The translations under genes and the position numbers were made by a program. 64,000 nucleotides of DNA from Chryseobacterium sp. FH1 (lineage in GTDB: Bacteria; Bacteroidota; Bacteroidia; Flavobacteriales; Weeksellaceae), in the NCBI RefSeq assembly GCF_000735135.1, contig NZ_JPLZ01000005.1, positions 62,001 to 126,000 of the forward strand, given 5' to 3'. The notes under the pieces are model-generated. The model saw nothing but the letters and a program-made list of their open reading frames with translations. It made no database searches and was not told where the DNA came from. Positions 16,411-25,258 of the stretch are shown here, piece after piece (within the stretch, counting starts at the first letter, position 1; the number at the start of each line of letters is the position of its first letter).

Positions 16411-16445
16411 CAACCATCAACCATCAACCATCAACTATCAACTAT
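16411..16445. repeat. 7-bp tandem repeat (CAACCAT/CAACTAT x5)
   Basis: Three copies of CAACCAT and two of CAACTAT stand head to tail and reach the stop codon of the HHH gene. The 7-base unit without spacers rules out a CRISPR array. The copy number is likely variable between strains (inference). Confidence 0.8.
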
Positions 16446-17782
16446 CATTTATCACTTATAACATATAGTCTCATCTTTTCCTCATACTCAGGTTTTAGTT
16501 TCAAAAATTTCCAGATCTTTTTGTCTTCGGGGTTTGTGATTCTGTAATAGATGATTCTGTCGGCGGAATATCGGAAATAGGGATGTTTTTTCAGCCAATC
16601 TTCCGGCGCGTTTGCTAGGGTGTATTTTGCAACGGTCGAGTTGTCAAGTTTTGCTACATAGATTAGTTTTTCGCCTAAAGCTCGATCAACTTCGTAAGTT
16701 TCCAGCAATTGATTTTTATTAATAAATCCGCCAAGTTTCTTTCGAAAAGCTAAGATTCCAGCCGAATCTTTTTCTGTAAATCCAAATTCCCGAAGTTGTT
16801 TGAAGCTCATTTCATTAAGATTAATTTTTCCAAAATCCGTTTTTTCAGAAACAGCTATTTTCTCTTCAATTTGTTTCGGTTTTTCCTGTATCACTATCCT
16901 AATCCAAGGTTTCATCTCTTCAAATTTTTCTGCTGAAATCATATAGCATCTTTGGATATCTTCCAACGATTTGAAAGAACCACGGAGAATTTTATCACGA
17001 TAATTCAAAATTGAAGTGGCTTGCTTTTCCGAAAATCCCAAAGCTTGCCATTGTTCTAGATTCAGTTCGTTCGGGTCAAAGTATTGATTGATTTTGATGG
17101 CTTCCTTTTCTTTCTTCTTTTCAAATTTGTTAGCTAGATTTTCTGGGGTTTTGGTTTGTAAAATCAGATACGGCGACATCTGTGCAAATTGTTCGTCGTT
17201 GATCATAAAGCATTCTTTCAGCTTTTCTTTGCTGATGAAGCTTCCGCCGAGATAATTTTTGTATTTCAGAATTGCGCCAGCTTGTTTCTCAGAAAAACCT
17301 AAGTTTTCCCAATCTTTCTGAGAATATAAGTCTGGATTGAATTTCCCTTTGATATTCAGTTTTTTGTTTTCGTAAGATTTGGAAGCGAATTGATTGTTTT
17401 TGAAATCTGGATTGCTTTCAGGAAGCAAAATATAGTTTTTCAGCTGTTCGTACTTCTCTGGCGTGAGAGCATAACATTTTTTGAATTGCTCCTTTGATTT
17501 AAAATTTCCGCCAACAATTTCCTTATATTTTAAAATAGTTTTGACTTGCTTTTCACTAAAACCAATATTCTTCCATTGGCTTTCATCAAGTTCATTTGGA
17601 TCAAATTCAGTCAGAATAATCTCTTCAACTTTCGACGTGATAAAGGTGATTTTAGGTTTCTCGTATTGCTTATTCTTTTTATAAACAGAAAAAGCAAGTT
17701 GTGAAAAAATGATGAGAATTCCGAAAATAGCAAGGCTGAGAAGTTGCCTTTTCCGGATCTGGAAAGGTAATTTCTGATTCAT
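16445..17782 (-). CDS. Membrane-anchored helix-hairpin-helix repeat protein (ComEA-like)
   Basis: The 445-residue protein has one N-terminal membrane helix (about 14-33) and then four repeats of a helix-hairpin-helix unit at about 60-118, 148-206, 235-294 and 320-377, each with a GFSEKQ or GFTEKD turn followed by IL-Y/F-K/R and a GG-F loop. HHH domains of this kind bind DNA backbone without sequence preference, as in competence protein ComEA, so an extracytoplasmic DNA-binding role is plausible but not shown. The ATG at 17780-17782 is preferred over an upstream TTG. It lies 65 bases after a MerR regulator on the same strand. Its stop codon overlaps a 7-bp tandem repeat. Confidence 0.82.
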   Translation of the reverse strand: MNQKLPFQIRKRQLLSLAIFGILIIFSQLAFSVYKKNKQYEKPKITFITSKVEEIILTEFDPNELDESQWKNIGFSEKQVKTILKYKEIVGGNFKSKEQFKKCYALTPEKYEQLKNYILLPESNPDFKNNQFASKSYENKKLNIKGKFNPDLYSQKDWENLGFSEKQAGAILKYKNYLGGSFISKEKLKECFMINDEQFAQMSPYLILQTKTPENLANKFEKKKEKEAIKINQYFDPNELNLEQWQALGFSEKQATSILNYRDKILRGSFKSLEDIQRCYMISAEKFEEMKPWIRIVIQEKPKQIEEKIAVSEKTDFGKINLNEMSFKQLREFGFTEKDSAGILAFRKKLGGFINKNQLLETYEVDRALGEKLIYVAKLDNSTVAKYTLANAPEDWLKKHPYFRYSADRIIYYRITNPEDKKIWKFLKLKPEYEEKMRLYVISDK

Positions 17783-17847
17783 CTTTTGTGTTTTAACCAA
17801 AGTTAAATAAAATGAATCAAATATGGATTAATGAAAAAAAAATTAAT

Positions 17848-18180
17848 CTAATCGTTGAGTGAATTTTTAAGCTTCAAAAGTTCAGCTTTAATGAATTCCA
17901 AACGGTCAATGATGGTGATGGTTTCCGAGATTTTAGTATTGGTTGTCAGCGCCACTCGTGCTCCATCCAAAGTGTAACCCTTCTCTTTTACGAGGTGGTA
18001 GATAATCTTCAAATTCTCTATGTCGGACGGTGTGAAGTAGCGGTTTCCTTTTTTATTTTTCTTAGGTTTGATGATCGGGAATTCCTGTTCCCAATAGCGA
18101 ATCAGTGAAGTGTTGACGTCGAAAGCCTTTGCGACTTCGCCAATAGAATAATAGAGTTTGTCAGGAAGATTAAGTTTCAT
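17848..18180 (-). CDS. MerR family transcriptional regulator
   Basis: A 110-residue DNA-binding protein with a MerR-type winged helix at the N-terminus (YYSIGEVAKAFDVNTSLIRYWEQEF, then a basic wing with KKNKKGNRYFTPSDIENL) and a short C-terminal coiled coil (about 75-108) for dimerisation. No cysteine or other obvious effector-binding domain is present, so the signal is unknown. The ATG at 18178-18180 is chosen; the longer frame adds 21 residues with no family match. It precedes the HHH gene and the two may form an operon. Confidence 0.9.
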   Translation of the reverse strand: MKLNLPDKLYYSIGEVAKAFDVNTSLIRYWEQEFPIIKPKKNKKGNRYFTPSDIENLKIIYHLVKEKGYTLDGARVALTTNTKISETITIIDRLEFIKAELLKLKNSLND

Positions 18181-18259
18181 TCTTTGTATCCAGTTTTCAA
18201 AGATAATTATTTTTAATTCTTTTACACAAATTGTAACTTGCAACTTTAGAATTTAGATT

Positions 18260-19147
18260 ATGAAAAAGTATTTGAGGTTTAGTTTAATGGGACTTTTGCT
18301 GGTTTTGATGAATTGTCAAATTCAGAACCATAAATCGTTATTTGAAGGTGAACCAAAATTAATTTCAAATCAATTTACTTTTACGGAAGGTCCGGCTTCT
18401 GACAAATCTGGAAATGTCTATTTTACAGACCAACCTAATGACAAGATCTATTTCTGGAACTGGCAAACCAACAAAGTGGAGCTGTTTCTCGCCAAAACAG
18501 GACGTGCCAACGGAACTTATTTCGATAAAGACGATAACCTGATCACTTGTTCCGATGACAACGGCGAGATCTGGAAGATCAATAAGAATAAGGAGGTCCA
18601 AGTTTTATCACAAGGTTTCGAAGGCAAAAGGCTAAATGGTCCAAATGACCTTTGGATCGACAAATTTGGTGGCATCTATTTCACGGATCCTTTGTACGAA
18701 AGGGATTATTGGAAAGACTTCAAAGTAGAGATCCCAGAGAAGAGTCTTTATTATCGAAATGAAAATGGAACGATCACAAAACTGGAAACATTCGTGCAAC
18801 CCAACGGGATCATCGGTTCTCAAAAACTGAAAAAACTATATGTTTCTGATATCGATGCCGGAAAAACCTATGTTTATGATATTTTAGGCAAAGGCAAACT
18901 TTCCGAAAAAAGATTGTTCTGCGAAATGGGTTCGGACGGAATGACGCTCGATAGTCAAGGAAACCTTTATTTAACAGGAAAAGGTGTAACGATCTTCAAT
19001 AATAAAGGTGAAAAATTAACCAATATTCCGATTGATGAAGAGTGGACCTCTAATGTGACTTTTGGTGGAAAAGGTAATTCCACATTGTTCGTTACGGCTT
19101 CGAATTCTGTATATGTTTTGCCGATGAATGTTACTGGAATCCAATAA
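18260..19147 (+). CDS. SMP-30/gluconolactonase-like lipoprotein
   Basis: A 295-residue protein with a lipoprotein signal (MKKYLRFSLMGLLLVLMNC, Cys19) and a six-bladed SMP-30/gluconolactonase beta propeller. Conserved features are FTEGPASDKSGNVYFTD at the start, a GPNDLWIDKFGGIYFTDP segment holding metal ligands (Asn, Asp), and YVSDIDAGKTYVYD. The family hydrolyses sugar lactones or other esters with a divalent metal. It is a single gene ending in a hairpin that also holds the stop codon of the convergent helicase. Confidence 0.88.
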   Translation: MKKYLRFSLMGLLLVLMNCQIQNHKSLFEGEPKLISNQFTFTEGPASDKSGNVYFTDQPNDKIYFWNWQTNKVELFLAKTGRANGTYFDKDDNLITCSDDNGEIWKINKNKEVQVLSQGFEGKRLNGPNDLWIDKFGGIYFTDPLYERDYWKDFKVEIPEKSLYYRNENGTITKLETFVQPNGIIGSQKLKKLYVSDIDAGKTYVYDILGKGKLSEKRLFCEMGSDGMTLDSQGNLYLTGKGVTIFNNKGEKLTNIPIDEEWTSNVTFGGKGNSTLFVTASNSVYVLPMNVTGIQ

Positions 19148-19150
19148 AAA

Positions 19151-19174
19151 AGATCGCTTATTAATAAGCGATCT
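19151..19174. terminator. Bidirectional terminator containing the helicase stop codon
   Basis: AGATCGCTTA-TTAA-TAAGCGATCT is a perfect 10-bp stem. T runs follow on the minus strand (six T) and, less well, on the plus strand. The TAA stop of the helicase lies inside the hairpin at 19161-19163. Confidence 0.85.
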
Positions 19175-20468
19175 CTATTTTTACCTTCTTGCCTTTCAAC
19201 TTTTCGTTGGCTAATTTTTTAAGCAGTTCAATGGTTTTTTTTCGATTAACTGCAACGTAAGAAGTTGTGTCTTTTACCTCAATCAAGCCAATGTCGTCTT
19301 TTTCAAGTTCTCCTTTTTTGATGAGATAACCTACGATATCTACTTTGTTGACCTTGTCTTTTTTTCCGGCGCTAATGTAGATCGTTTGATTCGGTGTTCT
19401 TTCAGGAACTCGATTAGCCTCCGAAACATTTTCTTCCGGCGTATTGCTTTTGATGAATGGGAAATTTTCGTCCTCGGTCATTATCAGATAAGCAAAACCT
19501 TTTGCGTTCATTCTCGCCGTACGTCCGTTTCTGTGGATGAAAGCGTCTTCTTTCGGAGGTAATTGATAATGAACGATAGATTCCACTTCAGGAACATCCA
19601 AACCTCTGGAAGCCAGATCAGTTGTAATCAAAATTCTAGCAGAATCATTTCTGAATTTCAAAAGAGCACGCTCACGTTCGTCTTGTTCCATTCCGCCGTG
19701 AAAAGTTTCTCTTTGGATTCCTTTTTCTCTTAGTAATTCTGAGATTCTGTCAACTGCATCTCTGTGGTTGCAGAAGATCAACGTTCTTTTGTTTCCGATC
19801 TTGCAAATCAATTGGAATAAAGTGTTCAGTTTATCTTCGGAAGTTGTCATCACTTTGCGAAGCTGGATGTTCGGTTTTGATTCGTTTTCCTTAAGGAAAT
19901 TGATTTTCTTTTCGTTGTCAAGTTCTACAAATTTTGGTATGTTGTCCATCACTGTTGCAGAGGTCAGGATCCTTTGCTCGAGACCTGTCAAAGAGCCGAT
20001 AATGTATTCCATATCTTCCTGAAAGCCTAATTCCAAAGCTTTGTCGAACTCGTCCAAAACCAAAGTCTTGATTGTTTCCGGATCGAAGTTTTCGTTCTTC
20101 AAATGGTAAGCGATCCTTCCGGGCGTTCCAACCAATACTGCTGGCGCCTGGATCAGATTGTTGACCTCGATTTTTTTGTCGTGACCACCATAAGCGATGG
20201 AAACTTTGAAATCCGTTCCCATCGATTTGAAAACCTGCTCAATTTGCAAAGCCAATTCTCTTGCGGGAACCAATATCAAAGCCTGAATTCCTTTAACATC
20301 TGATTTCAAATTTCTAAGAACCGGAAATAAAAATGCCAAGGTTTTTCCAGAGCCTGTTGGTGACAGTAGTACAATGTCGGTTTCGTTTTCGGAAGCGGTG
20401 TATGTAGATTTCTGCATTTGATTCATATCCTGGATCTGCAGTTTTTCAAAAATCGGTTGTAATTCCAT
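19161..20468 (-). CDS. DEAD-box RNA helicase with DbpA-type RNA-binding domain
   Basis: A 435-residue ATP-dependent RNA helicase. Seen motifs are SPTGSGKT (motif I), PARELALQ (Ia), VLDEFDKAL (motif II, DEFD rather than DEAD), TSAT (III), and HRNGRTAR (VI). The C-terminal 75 residues (from about NQTIYISAGKKDKVNK) match the DbpA RNA-binding domain, which in E. coli targets hairpin 92 of 23S rRNA, so a role in large-subunit assembly is likely. The ATG at 20466-20468 is chosen; the longer frame includes 24 residues without family match. It is a single gene. Confidence 0.93.
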   Translation of the reverse strand: MELQPIFEKLQIQDMNQMQKSTYTASENETDIVLLSPTGSGKTLAFLFPVLRNLKSDVKGIQALILVPARELALQIEQVFKSMGTDFKVSIAYGGHDKKIEVNNLIQAPAVLVGTPGRIAYHLKNENFDPETIKTLVLDEFDKALELGFQEDMEYIIGSLTGLEQRILTSATVMDNIPKFVELDNEKKINFLKENESKPNIQLRKVMTTSEDKLNTLFQLICKIGNKRTLIFCNHRDAVDRISELLREKGIQRETFHGGMEQDERERALLKFRNDSARILITTDLASRGLDVPEVESIVHYQLPPKEDAFIHRNGRTARMNAKGFAYLIMTEDENFPFIKSNTPEENVSEANRVPERTPNQTIYISAGKKDKVNKVDIVGYLIKKGELEKDDIGLIEVKDTTSYVAVNRKKTIELLKKLANEKLKGKKVKIEIAY

Positions 20469-20547
20469 TTTGCAAAGATAAGAGATTTGGGAGATGGTTG
20501 AAAATTCTAAATAGTGTTGTCTGTTTATAAGAAAGACCAATACCCAT

Positions 20548-20633
20548 AGCCCCGATAGTAACGGTTACCCCACAGCAAGCCTTGGGAAAGCCTTGGGGCG
20601 AGGAGTAATAGTGGATAGCGGGATTAAGCTCCT
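20548..20633. repeat. Structured intergenic element (copy A), upstream of rpsA
   Basis: In the 385-base gap between the helicase and rpsA, the stretch from AGCCCCGATAG to GGGATTAAGCTCC is much richer in G and C than its surroundings and contains direct repeats of GCCTTGGG and several small inverted repeats. A diverged, oppositely oriented relative is visible at 43399-43472. The rest of the gap holds the rpsA promoter and leader. Confidence 0.55.
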
Positions 20634-20699
20634 AATGATTTGTTTAATTATGAATTGATTATCAGATGATTATGTGTTTATTGAACTTCTTGTGAAATA

Positions 20700-20730
20700 T
20701 TGTTGGTTTCAAATATTTTTCTTAATTTTG
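20700..20730 (+). promoter_or_regulatory. rpsA promoter
   Basis: TAATTTTG (20723-20730) matches TAnnTTTG; TTG occurs both 20 bases (20700-20702) and 17 bases (20703-20705) upstream. The transcript would have a leader of about 115 bases before the rpsA ATG, long enough for regulation of ribosomal protein S1 synthesis (inference). Confidence 0.8.
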
Positions 20731-20853
20731 CACCACTTTTGTGAACGCACTTTCGGCGAAGTAAAACATTAACAATTAACATCTTCCATATTTTTCAGGA
20801 GTCACAGCAAAGCCAAGGTCTGAGTAAATTAGGAATACAAATTTTTTTAGAAA

Positions 20854-22659
20854 ATGTCAAAAGAGACAAATTCAGCAGAGGTTCTATTGAACCAAAACGT
20901 AACACCAGAACAATTTGATTGGGATTCTTTCGAATCAGGTCTTAACGCAGAAGACAGAAGCGAGAAGAAAGAATTGGAAGAGATCTACAACGGTTCTCTA
21001 AACAATCTTGCAGACAACGATGTGATCATCGGGAAAGTGGTAAGATTGACTGATAAAGAGGCGATCGTAGATATCAACTTCAAATCTGAAGGTGTGATCT
21101 CTCTAAACGAATTCCGTTACAACCAAGGTCTTAAAGTAGGCGATGAAGTTGAAGTAATGGTGGATAGAAGAGAGGACAAAACAGGACAATTACAGTTATC
21201 GCACAGAAAAGCTAGAACGCTTAAAGCTTGGGATAGAGTAAACGAACTTCACGAAACTGGAGAGATCGTAAACGGTTTTGTAAAATCTAGAACTAAAGGA
21301 GGTATGATCGTTGATGTTCACGGAATCGAGGCATTCTTGCCAGGTTCTCAGATCGACGTGAAGCCGATCAAAGATTACGATCAGTTCGTAGGTAAAACTA
21401 TGGAGTTCAAAGTTGTGAAAATCAACCCTGAGTTCAAAAACGTAGTGGTATCTCACAAAGCGCTTATCGAAGCGGATCTTGAAGGACAGAAGAGAGAAAT
21501 CATCGGTCAATTAGAAAAAGGACAGGTTCTTGAAGGAACTGTTAAAAATATTACTTCTTACGGTGTATTCGTAGATCTAGGAGGTGTTGACGGATTGATC
21601 CACATCACAGACCTTTCTTGGTCTAGAGTGAACCACCCATCTGAGATCTTGGAAGACGGACAAACTGTAAAAGTTGTTATCCTTGATTTTGATGATGAGA
21701 AAACTAGAATCCAATTGGGTATGAAGCAATTAGAAGCTCATCCTTGGGATGCTCTTTCTGCTGACCTTAAAGTTGGTGACAAAGTAAAAGGAAAAGTTGT
21801 AGTTCTTGCTGACTATGGTGCATTCGTAGAGATCGCTCCAGGTGTAGAAGGATTGATCCACGTTTCTGAAATGTCTTGGTCTACTCATTTGAGAAGTGCA
21901 GGAGATTTTGTGAAAGTAGGTGATGAGGTAGAAGCAGAAGTATTGACTTTGGATAGAGAAGACAGAAAGATCTCTCTAGGTATCAAGCAATTGAACAAAG
22001 ATCCTTGGGAAAATATCGAAGCTAAATATCCAGTAGGTTCTCAACACGTTGGAACTGTAAGAAACTTCACAAACTTCGGAGTATTCGTAGAATTGGAAGA
22101 AGGAATCGATGGATTGATCTATATCTCAGACCTTTCTTGGACCAAGAAGATCAAGCACCCATCTGAGTTCTGTGCAGTTGGAGATAAATTAGACGTTATC
22201 GTATTAGAATTGGATACGCAAGCAAGAAGATTGTCTCTAGGTCACAAACAATTGACTGAAAACCCTTGGGATAAATTCGAAACTAAATACGCTGAAGGAA
22301 CTGTACACGCTGGAAAAGCGACTGAAGTACACGACAAAGGTGCATCTATCCAGTTCGAAGATGTAGAAGTTGAAGCATTCTGCCCATCAAGATTATTAGA
22401 GAAGGAAGACGGATCTAAAATCAAAAAAGGTGACGAAGCTCAATTCAAAGTGATCGAATTCAACAAAGAATTCAAAAGAGTAGTGGTTTCTCATACAGGA
22501 ATCTTCCGTGACGAAGAGAAAAAGAATGTAAGAGATAACTCTAACAGATCTAACAACAACAGCAACACATCATCTTCTTCTAACAACGAAGAAAAATCAA
22601 CACTTGGTGATATCGATGTATTGGCAGAATTGAAAAGAAAAATGGAAGAAGGAAACTAA
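20854..22659 (+). CDS. rpsA: 30S ribosomal protein S1
   Basis: S1 binds mRNA on the small ribosomal subunit. The 601-residue protein has six S1 domains at roughly 54-120, 138-203, 222-290, 307-377, 394-464 and 481-549; the third to fifth carry the most typical GVFVDL/GAFVEI/GVFVEL and GLIH(Y)ISDLSW-type motifs. The C-terminus is an Asn/Ser-rich low-complexity stretch (about 560-585) followed by a charged helix. Codon use is strongly biased as for a highly expressed gene. It is a single-gene unit with a clear promoter and terminator. Confidence 0.97.
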   Translation: MSKETNSAEVLLNQNVTPEQFDWDSFESGLNAEDRSEKKELEEIYNGSLNNLADNDVIIGKVVRLTDKEAIVDINFKSEGVISLNEFRYNQGLKVGDEVEVMVDRREDKTGQLQLSHRKARTLKAWDRVNELHETGEIVNGFVKSRTKGGMIVDVHGIEAFLPGSQIDVKPIKDYDQFVGKTMEFKVVKINPEFKNVVVSHKALIEADLEGQKREIIGQLEKGQVLEGTVKNITSYGVFVDLGGVDGLIHITDLSWSRVNHPSEILEDGQTVKVVILDFDDEKTRIQLGMKQLEAHPWDALSADLKVGDKVKGKVVVLADYGAFVEIAPGVEGLIHVSEMSWSTHLRSAGDFVKVGDEVEAEVLTLDREDRKISLGIKQLNKDPWENIEAKYPVGSQHVGTVRNFTNFGVFVELEEGIDGLIYISDLSWTKKIKHPSEFCAVGDKLDVIVLELDTQARRLSLGHKQLTENPWDKFETKYAEGTVHAGKATEVHDKGASIQFEDVEVEAFCPSRLLEKEDGSKIKKGDEAQFKVIEFNKEFKRVVVSHTGIFRDEEKKNVRDNSNRSNNNSNTSSSSNNEEKSTLGDIDVLAELKRKMEEGN

Positions 22660-22685
22660 TCCAAAATTCTTTTTCAAATAATAGA

Positions 22686-22717
22686 AACCGCCTCATTTTT
22701 AACGAGGCGGTTTTTTT
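22686..22717 (+). terminator. rpsA terminator
   Basis: AACCGCCTC (22686-22694) pairs perfectly with GAGGCGGTT (22704-22712) and is followed by a T run. Confidence 0.9.
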
Positions 22718-22902
22718 ATGTCATTGATTTTATTAAGCTACCTAAAATGTTTTAAAATCAATGATTTACAGCTTGTGTTTTGTTTCTAATTTCAAAACTA
22801 AGATTTCCCTGTGAATACATCAACAACTTTCCATTTCGGATAGATTCTAGATATAATTGATTTTAAATTTTATATCGTAAATTCGCCGGCTCAAAATTAG
22901 TT

Positions 22903-23886
22903 ATGGAGAAAAAAAACATATTAAAAGGCGTCCTGTTTGTCGGAATCGGAGCGAGCATCTACGGAATGCTGGCAACGTTTGTAAAGATGTCCTACAAAGA
23001 TGGATTCACCACTTCCGAGGTCACGACAGCGCAGTTCGTCTTAGGATTCATCGGATTGTTAATATTAAATCTCATCCAAACCAAAACCTCAAAAAAACAA
23101 TTATCAAAACCAACTCCCAAAGAGATCAGAATGCTGATGTTGGCAGGAACTTCTATGGGATTCACCAGTTTGTTCTATTACATCGCAGTTCAATACATCA
23201 ATGTTTCAATCGCAATTGTGTTGTTGATGCAATCTGTTTGGTTTAGCGTTGTTGTGGAGAGTTTTATCAAAAAGAAATTACCCAATGCAAGGAAAATTGT
23301 CGCGGTAATCATCGTTTTAGCAGGAACAATTCTAGCAACCAACTTGATCAATATGAAAGTTGAAATCGACTGGCACGGTATTTTTTGGGGCGTTTTAGCT
23401 GCGGCATCTTTCACGATGACGATGTTCACATCCAATACTTTAGCAACACATTTGCCGGTTCTAAGAAAAAGTATGACGATGCTTACAGGCGGAACTGTCG
23501 TGGTATTATTATTCTTATTTTTCGCACAAATTGGTCCGATGTATTTTGATGGACTGAGATCATTCTACCTCAATTTCACAGAGAATACACAGCACATTCG
23601 CCCATTTGATTTTTCTATTTTCTGGACGTATGGATTTGTGCTGGCTTTGTTTGGAACCATTATTCCACCAATTTTGTTTAATGTCGGATTTCCAAAAGCA
23701 GGTTTGGGATTGGGAAGTATCATCTCATCTTTGGAACTTCCGGTTTCTGTCACGATGGCTTTTGTACTGTTGAGAGAAGAAGTCATTCTCATCCAATGGC
23801 TGGGAATTGCTTTGATTTTATTTGCAATTGTTTTAATGAATCTGCCTTCCAAAAATGATGATCCCGAAGCAGTAGCTTATCACTAA
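22903..23886 (+). CDS. EamA family (DMT superfamily) transporter
   Basis: A 327-residue inner-membrane protein with about ten hydrophobic helices in two EamA repeats (about 6-140 and 155-315). It belongs to the drug/metabolite transporter superfamily; the substrate cannot be told from sequence. The second repeat has the typical PILFNVGFPKAGLGLGSIISSLELP segment. The gene stands alone, followed by a terminator-like hairpin at 23892-23935. Confidence 0.88.
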   Translation: MEKKNILKGVLFVGIGASIYGMLATFVKMSYKDGFTTSEVTTAQFVLGFIGLLILNLIQTKTSKKQLSKPTPKEIRMLMLAGTSMGFTSLFYYIAVQYINVSIAIVLLMQSVWFSVVVESFIKKKLPNARKIVAVIIVLAGTILATNLINMKVEIDWHGIFWGVLAAASFTMTMFTSNTLATHLPVLRKSMTMLTGGTVVVLLFLFFAQIGPMYFDGLRSFYLNFTENTQHIRPFDFSIFWTYGFVLALFGTIIPPILFNVGFPKAGLGLGSIISSLELPVSVTMAFVLLREEVILIQWLGIALILFAIVLMNLPSKNDDPEAVAYH

Positions 23887-23891
23887 AAAAT

Positions 23892-23935
23892 AAAAACCTT
23901 TTCAGTAATTTGAAACGGTTTTTTTTATTCTTTTA
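23892..23935 (+). terminator. Terminator after the EamA gene
   Basis: AAACCTTTTCA pairs imperfectly with TTGAAACGGTTT across a short loop and is followed by eight T residues. Confidence 0.7.
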
Positions 23936-23938
23936 AAT

Positions 23939-24964
23939 TTAAATCTTTGTAATTTCCGCAGATTCTTTTTCACTCACTTCTTCGTCATCGTCGCCATAAA
24001 GCGTTTCTACAACGTCAGATTTTATTCCCAATTCATTTAAGTATTTTGAAAAAACTTCGGTTTGCCCGTGTGTAACGTGAACAATTTCTGCTTCTGTGGC
24101 TTTGACAGCCTCTAACAAACCTTTCCAGTCGGCGTGGTCGCTCATCGGAAAACCGGCATCCATACTGCGCCATCTTCTGGCACCGCGCACCTGCATCCAG
24201 CCAGAACAAATTGCTGTCGCCGCATCGGGGATTTTTTTGATGACATTGCTGTCCAACAATGCTGGCGGAACAATTACGATATCGCCGGCAACGTGTTTGA
24301 CACTTTCCCTGAAATCGGGAACTTCATAATCAGGAAGCACAATTCCCACTTCTTCGAAAGCTTTATTAAGTTTGCCAATCGAGTAGTGAACGTGGATTTT
24401 TCCCATTCCTTTGACGGCTTTCATAATTCGTTGCGCTTTACCCAAAGAATAGCCGATGAATACAGAAGTCTTCTGATTTTCCTGATTTCTCAAGACCCAA
24501 TTCTGCAATCTCTTATTCAAATCCGGAACTTCCAGCCAGTTGTAAATGGGAAGTCCGAACGTACTTTCAGTTACAAATTCATTACATTTTACCAATTCAA
24601 AAGGCGTACTCAAACCATCGTCCTGAACTTTGTAATCACCCGAAATCACGCTTACATATCCTTTATATTCCAGACGAATCTGCGCCGAACCAATGATATG
24701 ACCAGCCGGATGCATCGAAAGTTTGACACCATTAATGTCTAAAACCTCGCCGTACTGCAAAGTCTGACACTCAATATCGGGAGAAATTCTTTGGTGTAAA
24801 ATAGGTTTTGTGAAATGATGACAAAGGTATTTTTTCATTCCCCAACGCGCGTGGTCGGCATGTCCGTGCGTGATGACCGCATAATCTACAGGTCGCCAAG
24901 GGTCAATATAAAATTTCCCCTGCGGACAGTAAATACCTTTGTTTGTAAATGTGATGAGTTTCAA
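23939..24964 (-). CDS. Ligase-associated DNA exonuclease (metallo-beta-lactamase fold)
   Basis: A 341-residue MBL-fold/beta-CASP-like nuclease of the kind annotated as DNA ligase-associated exonuclease. The zinc motif ITHGHADHARWG lies near residues 31-42, a second histidine region is MHPAGHIIGSAQI, and ISGDYK carries the bridging aspartate. The C-terminus has SDHADW and HVTHGQTEVF, further metal-ligand segments. In many bacteria it is in an operon with an ATP-dependent DNA ligase and a DEAD/H helicase; neither is adjacent here, so it acts alone in this locus or its partners lie elsewhere. Confidence 0.88.
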   Translation of the reverse strand: MKLITFTNKGIYCPQGKFYIDPWRPVDYAVITHGHADHARWGMKKYLCHHFTKPILHQRISPDIECQTLQYGEVLDINGVKLSMHPAGHIIGSAQIRLEYKGYVSVISGDYKVQDDGLSTPFELVKCNEFVTESTFGLPIYNWLEVPDLNKRLQNWVLRNQENQKTSVFIGYSLGKAQRIMKAVKGMGKIHVHYSIGKLNKAFEEVGIVLPDYEVPDFRESVKHVAGDIVIVPPALLDSNVIKKIPDAATAICSGWMQVRGARRWRSMDAGFPMSDHADWKGLLEAVKATEAEIVHVTHGQTEVFSKYLNELGIKSDVVETLYGDDDEEVSEKESAEITKI

Positions 24965-25201
24965 AAGTGTGGGTTTGGATTAAGATTTACTATTCAAAAA
25001 GCTAACCAATTGTTTTTGTGTAATTGTGGATCCTGTTTAAAAAAGTAATAAAACCATATAGACACATAGAAAAAGTGCATATTCACTTTTAAAAAGATAA
25101 AATAGGACTAATTACTGCTATTTTATCTTAAATCTAGACATAAAAATATGTTCCTATCTGGTTAATAAACTTATCAATGTAAATCAGGTTCTTAATTATA
25201 G

Positions 25202-25237
25202 AAAAAAATCTCCAACAAAGAAAAATCTTGTTGGAGA
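25202..25237 (-). terminator. Terminator after the PNPOx-like gene
   Basis: TCTCCAACAA (25209-25218) and its perfect complement (25228-25237) form a 10-bp stem followed on the minus strand by seven T. The remainder of the 294-base gap 24965-25258 shows no gene. Confidence 0.85.
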
Positions 25238-25258
25238 AATATCGATTTGATTGTGTGT

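Noticed and set aside
16411-16445. Possible CRISPR array
   Set aside because: The unit is only 7 bases with no spacers; it is a simple tandem repeat. No cas gene is present in the window.
24134-24742. 202-codon plus-strand open frame opposite the ligase-associated exonuclease
   Set aside because: No family features; the opposite strand has a complete set of MBL-fold motifs.
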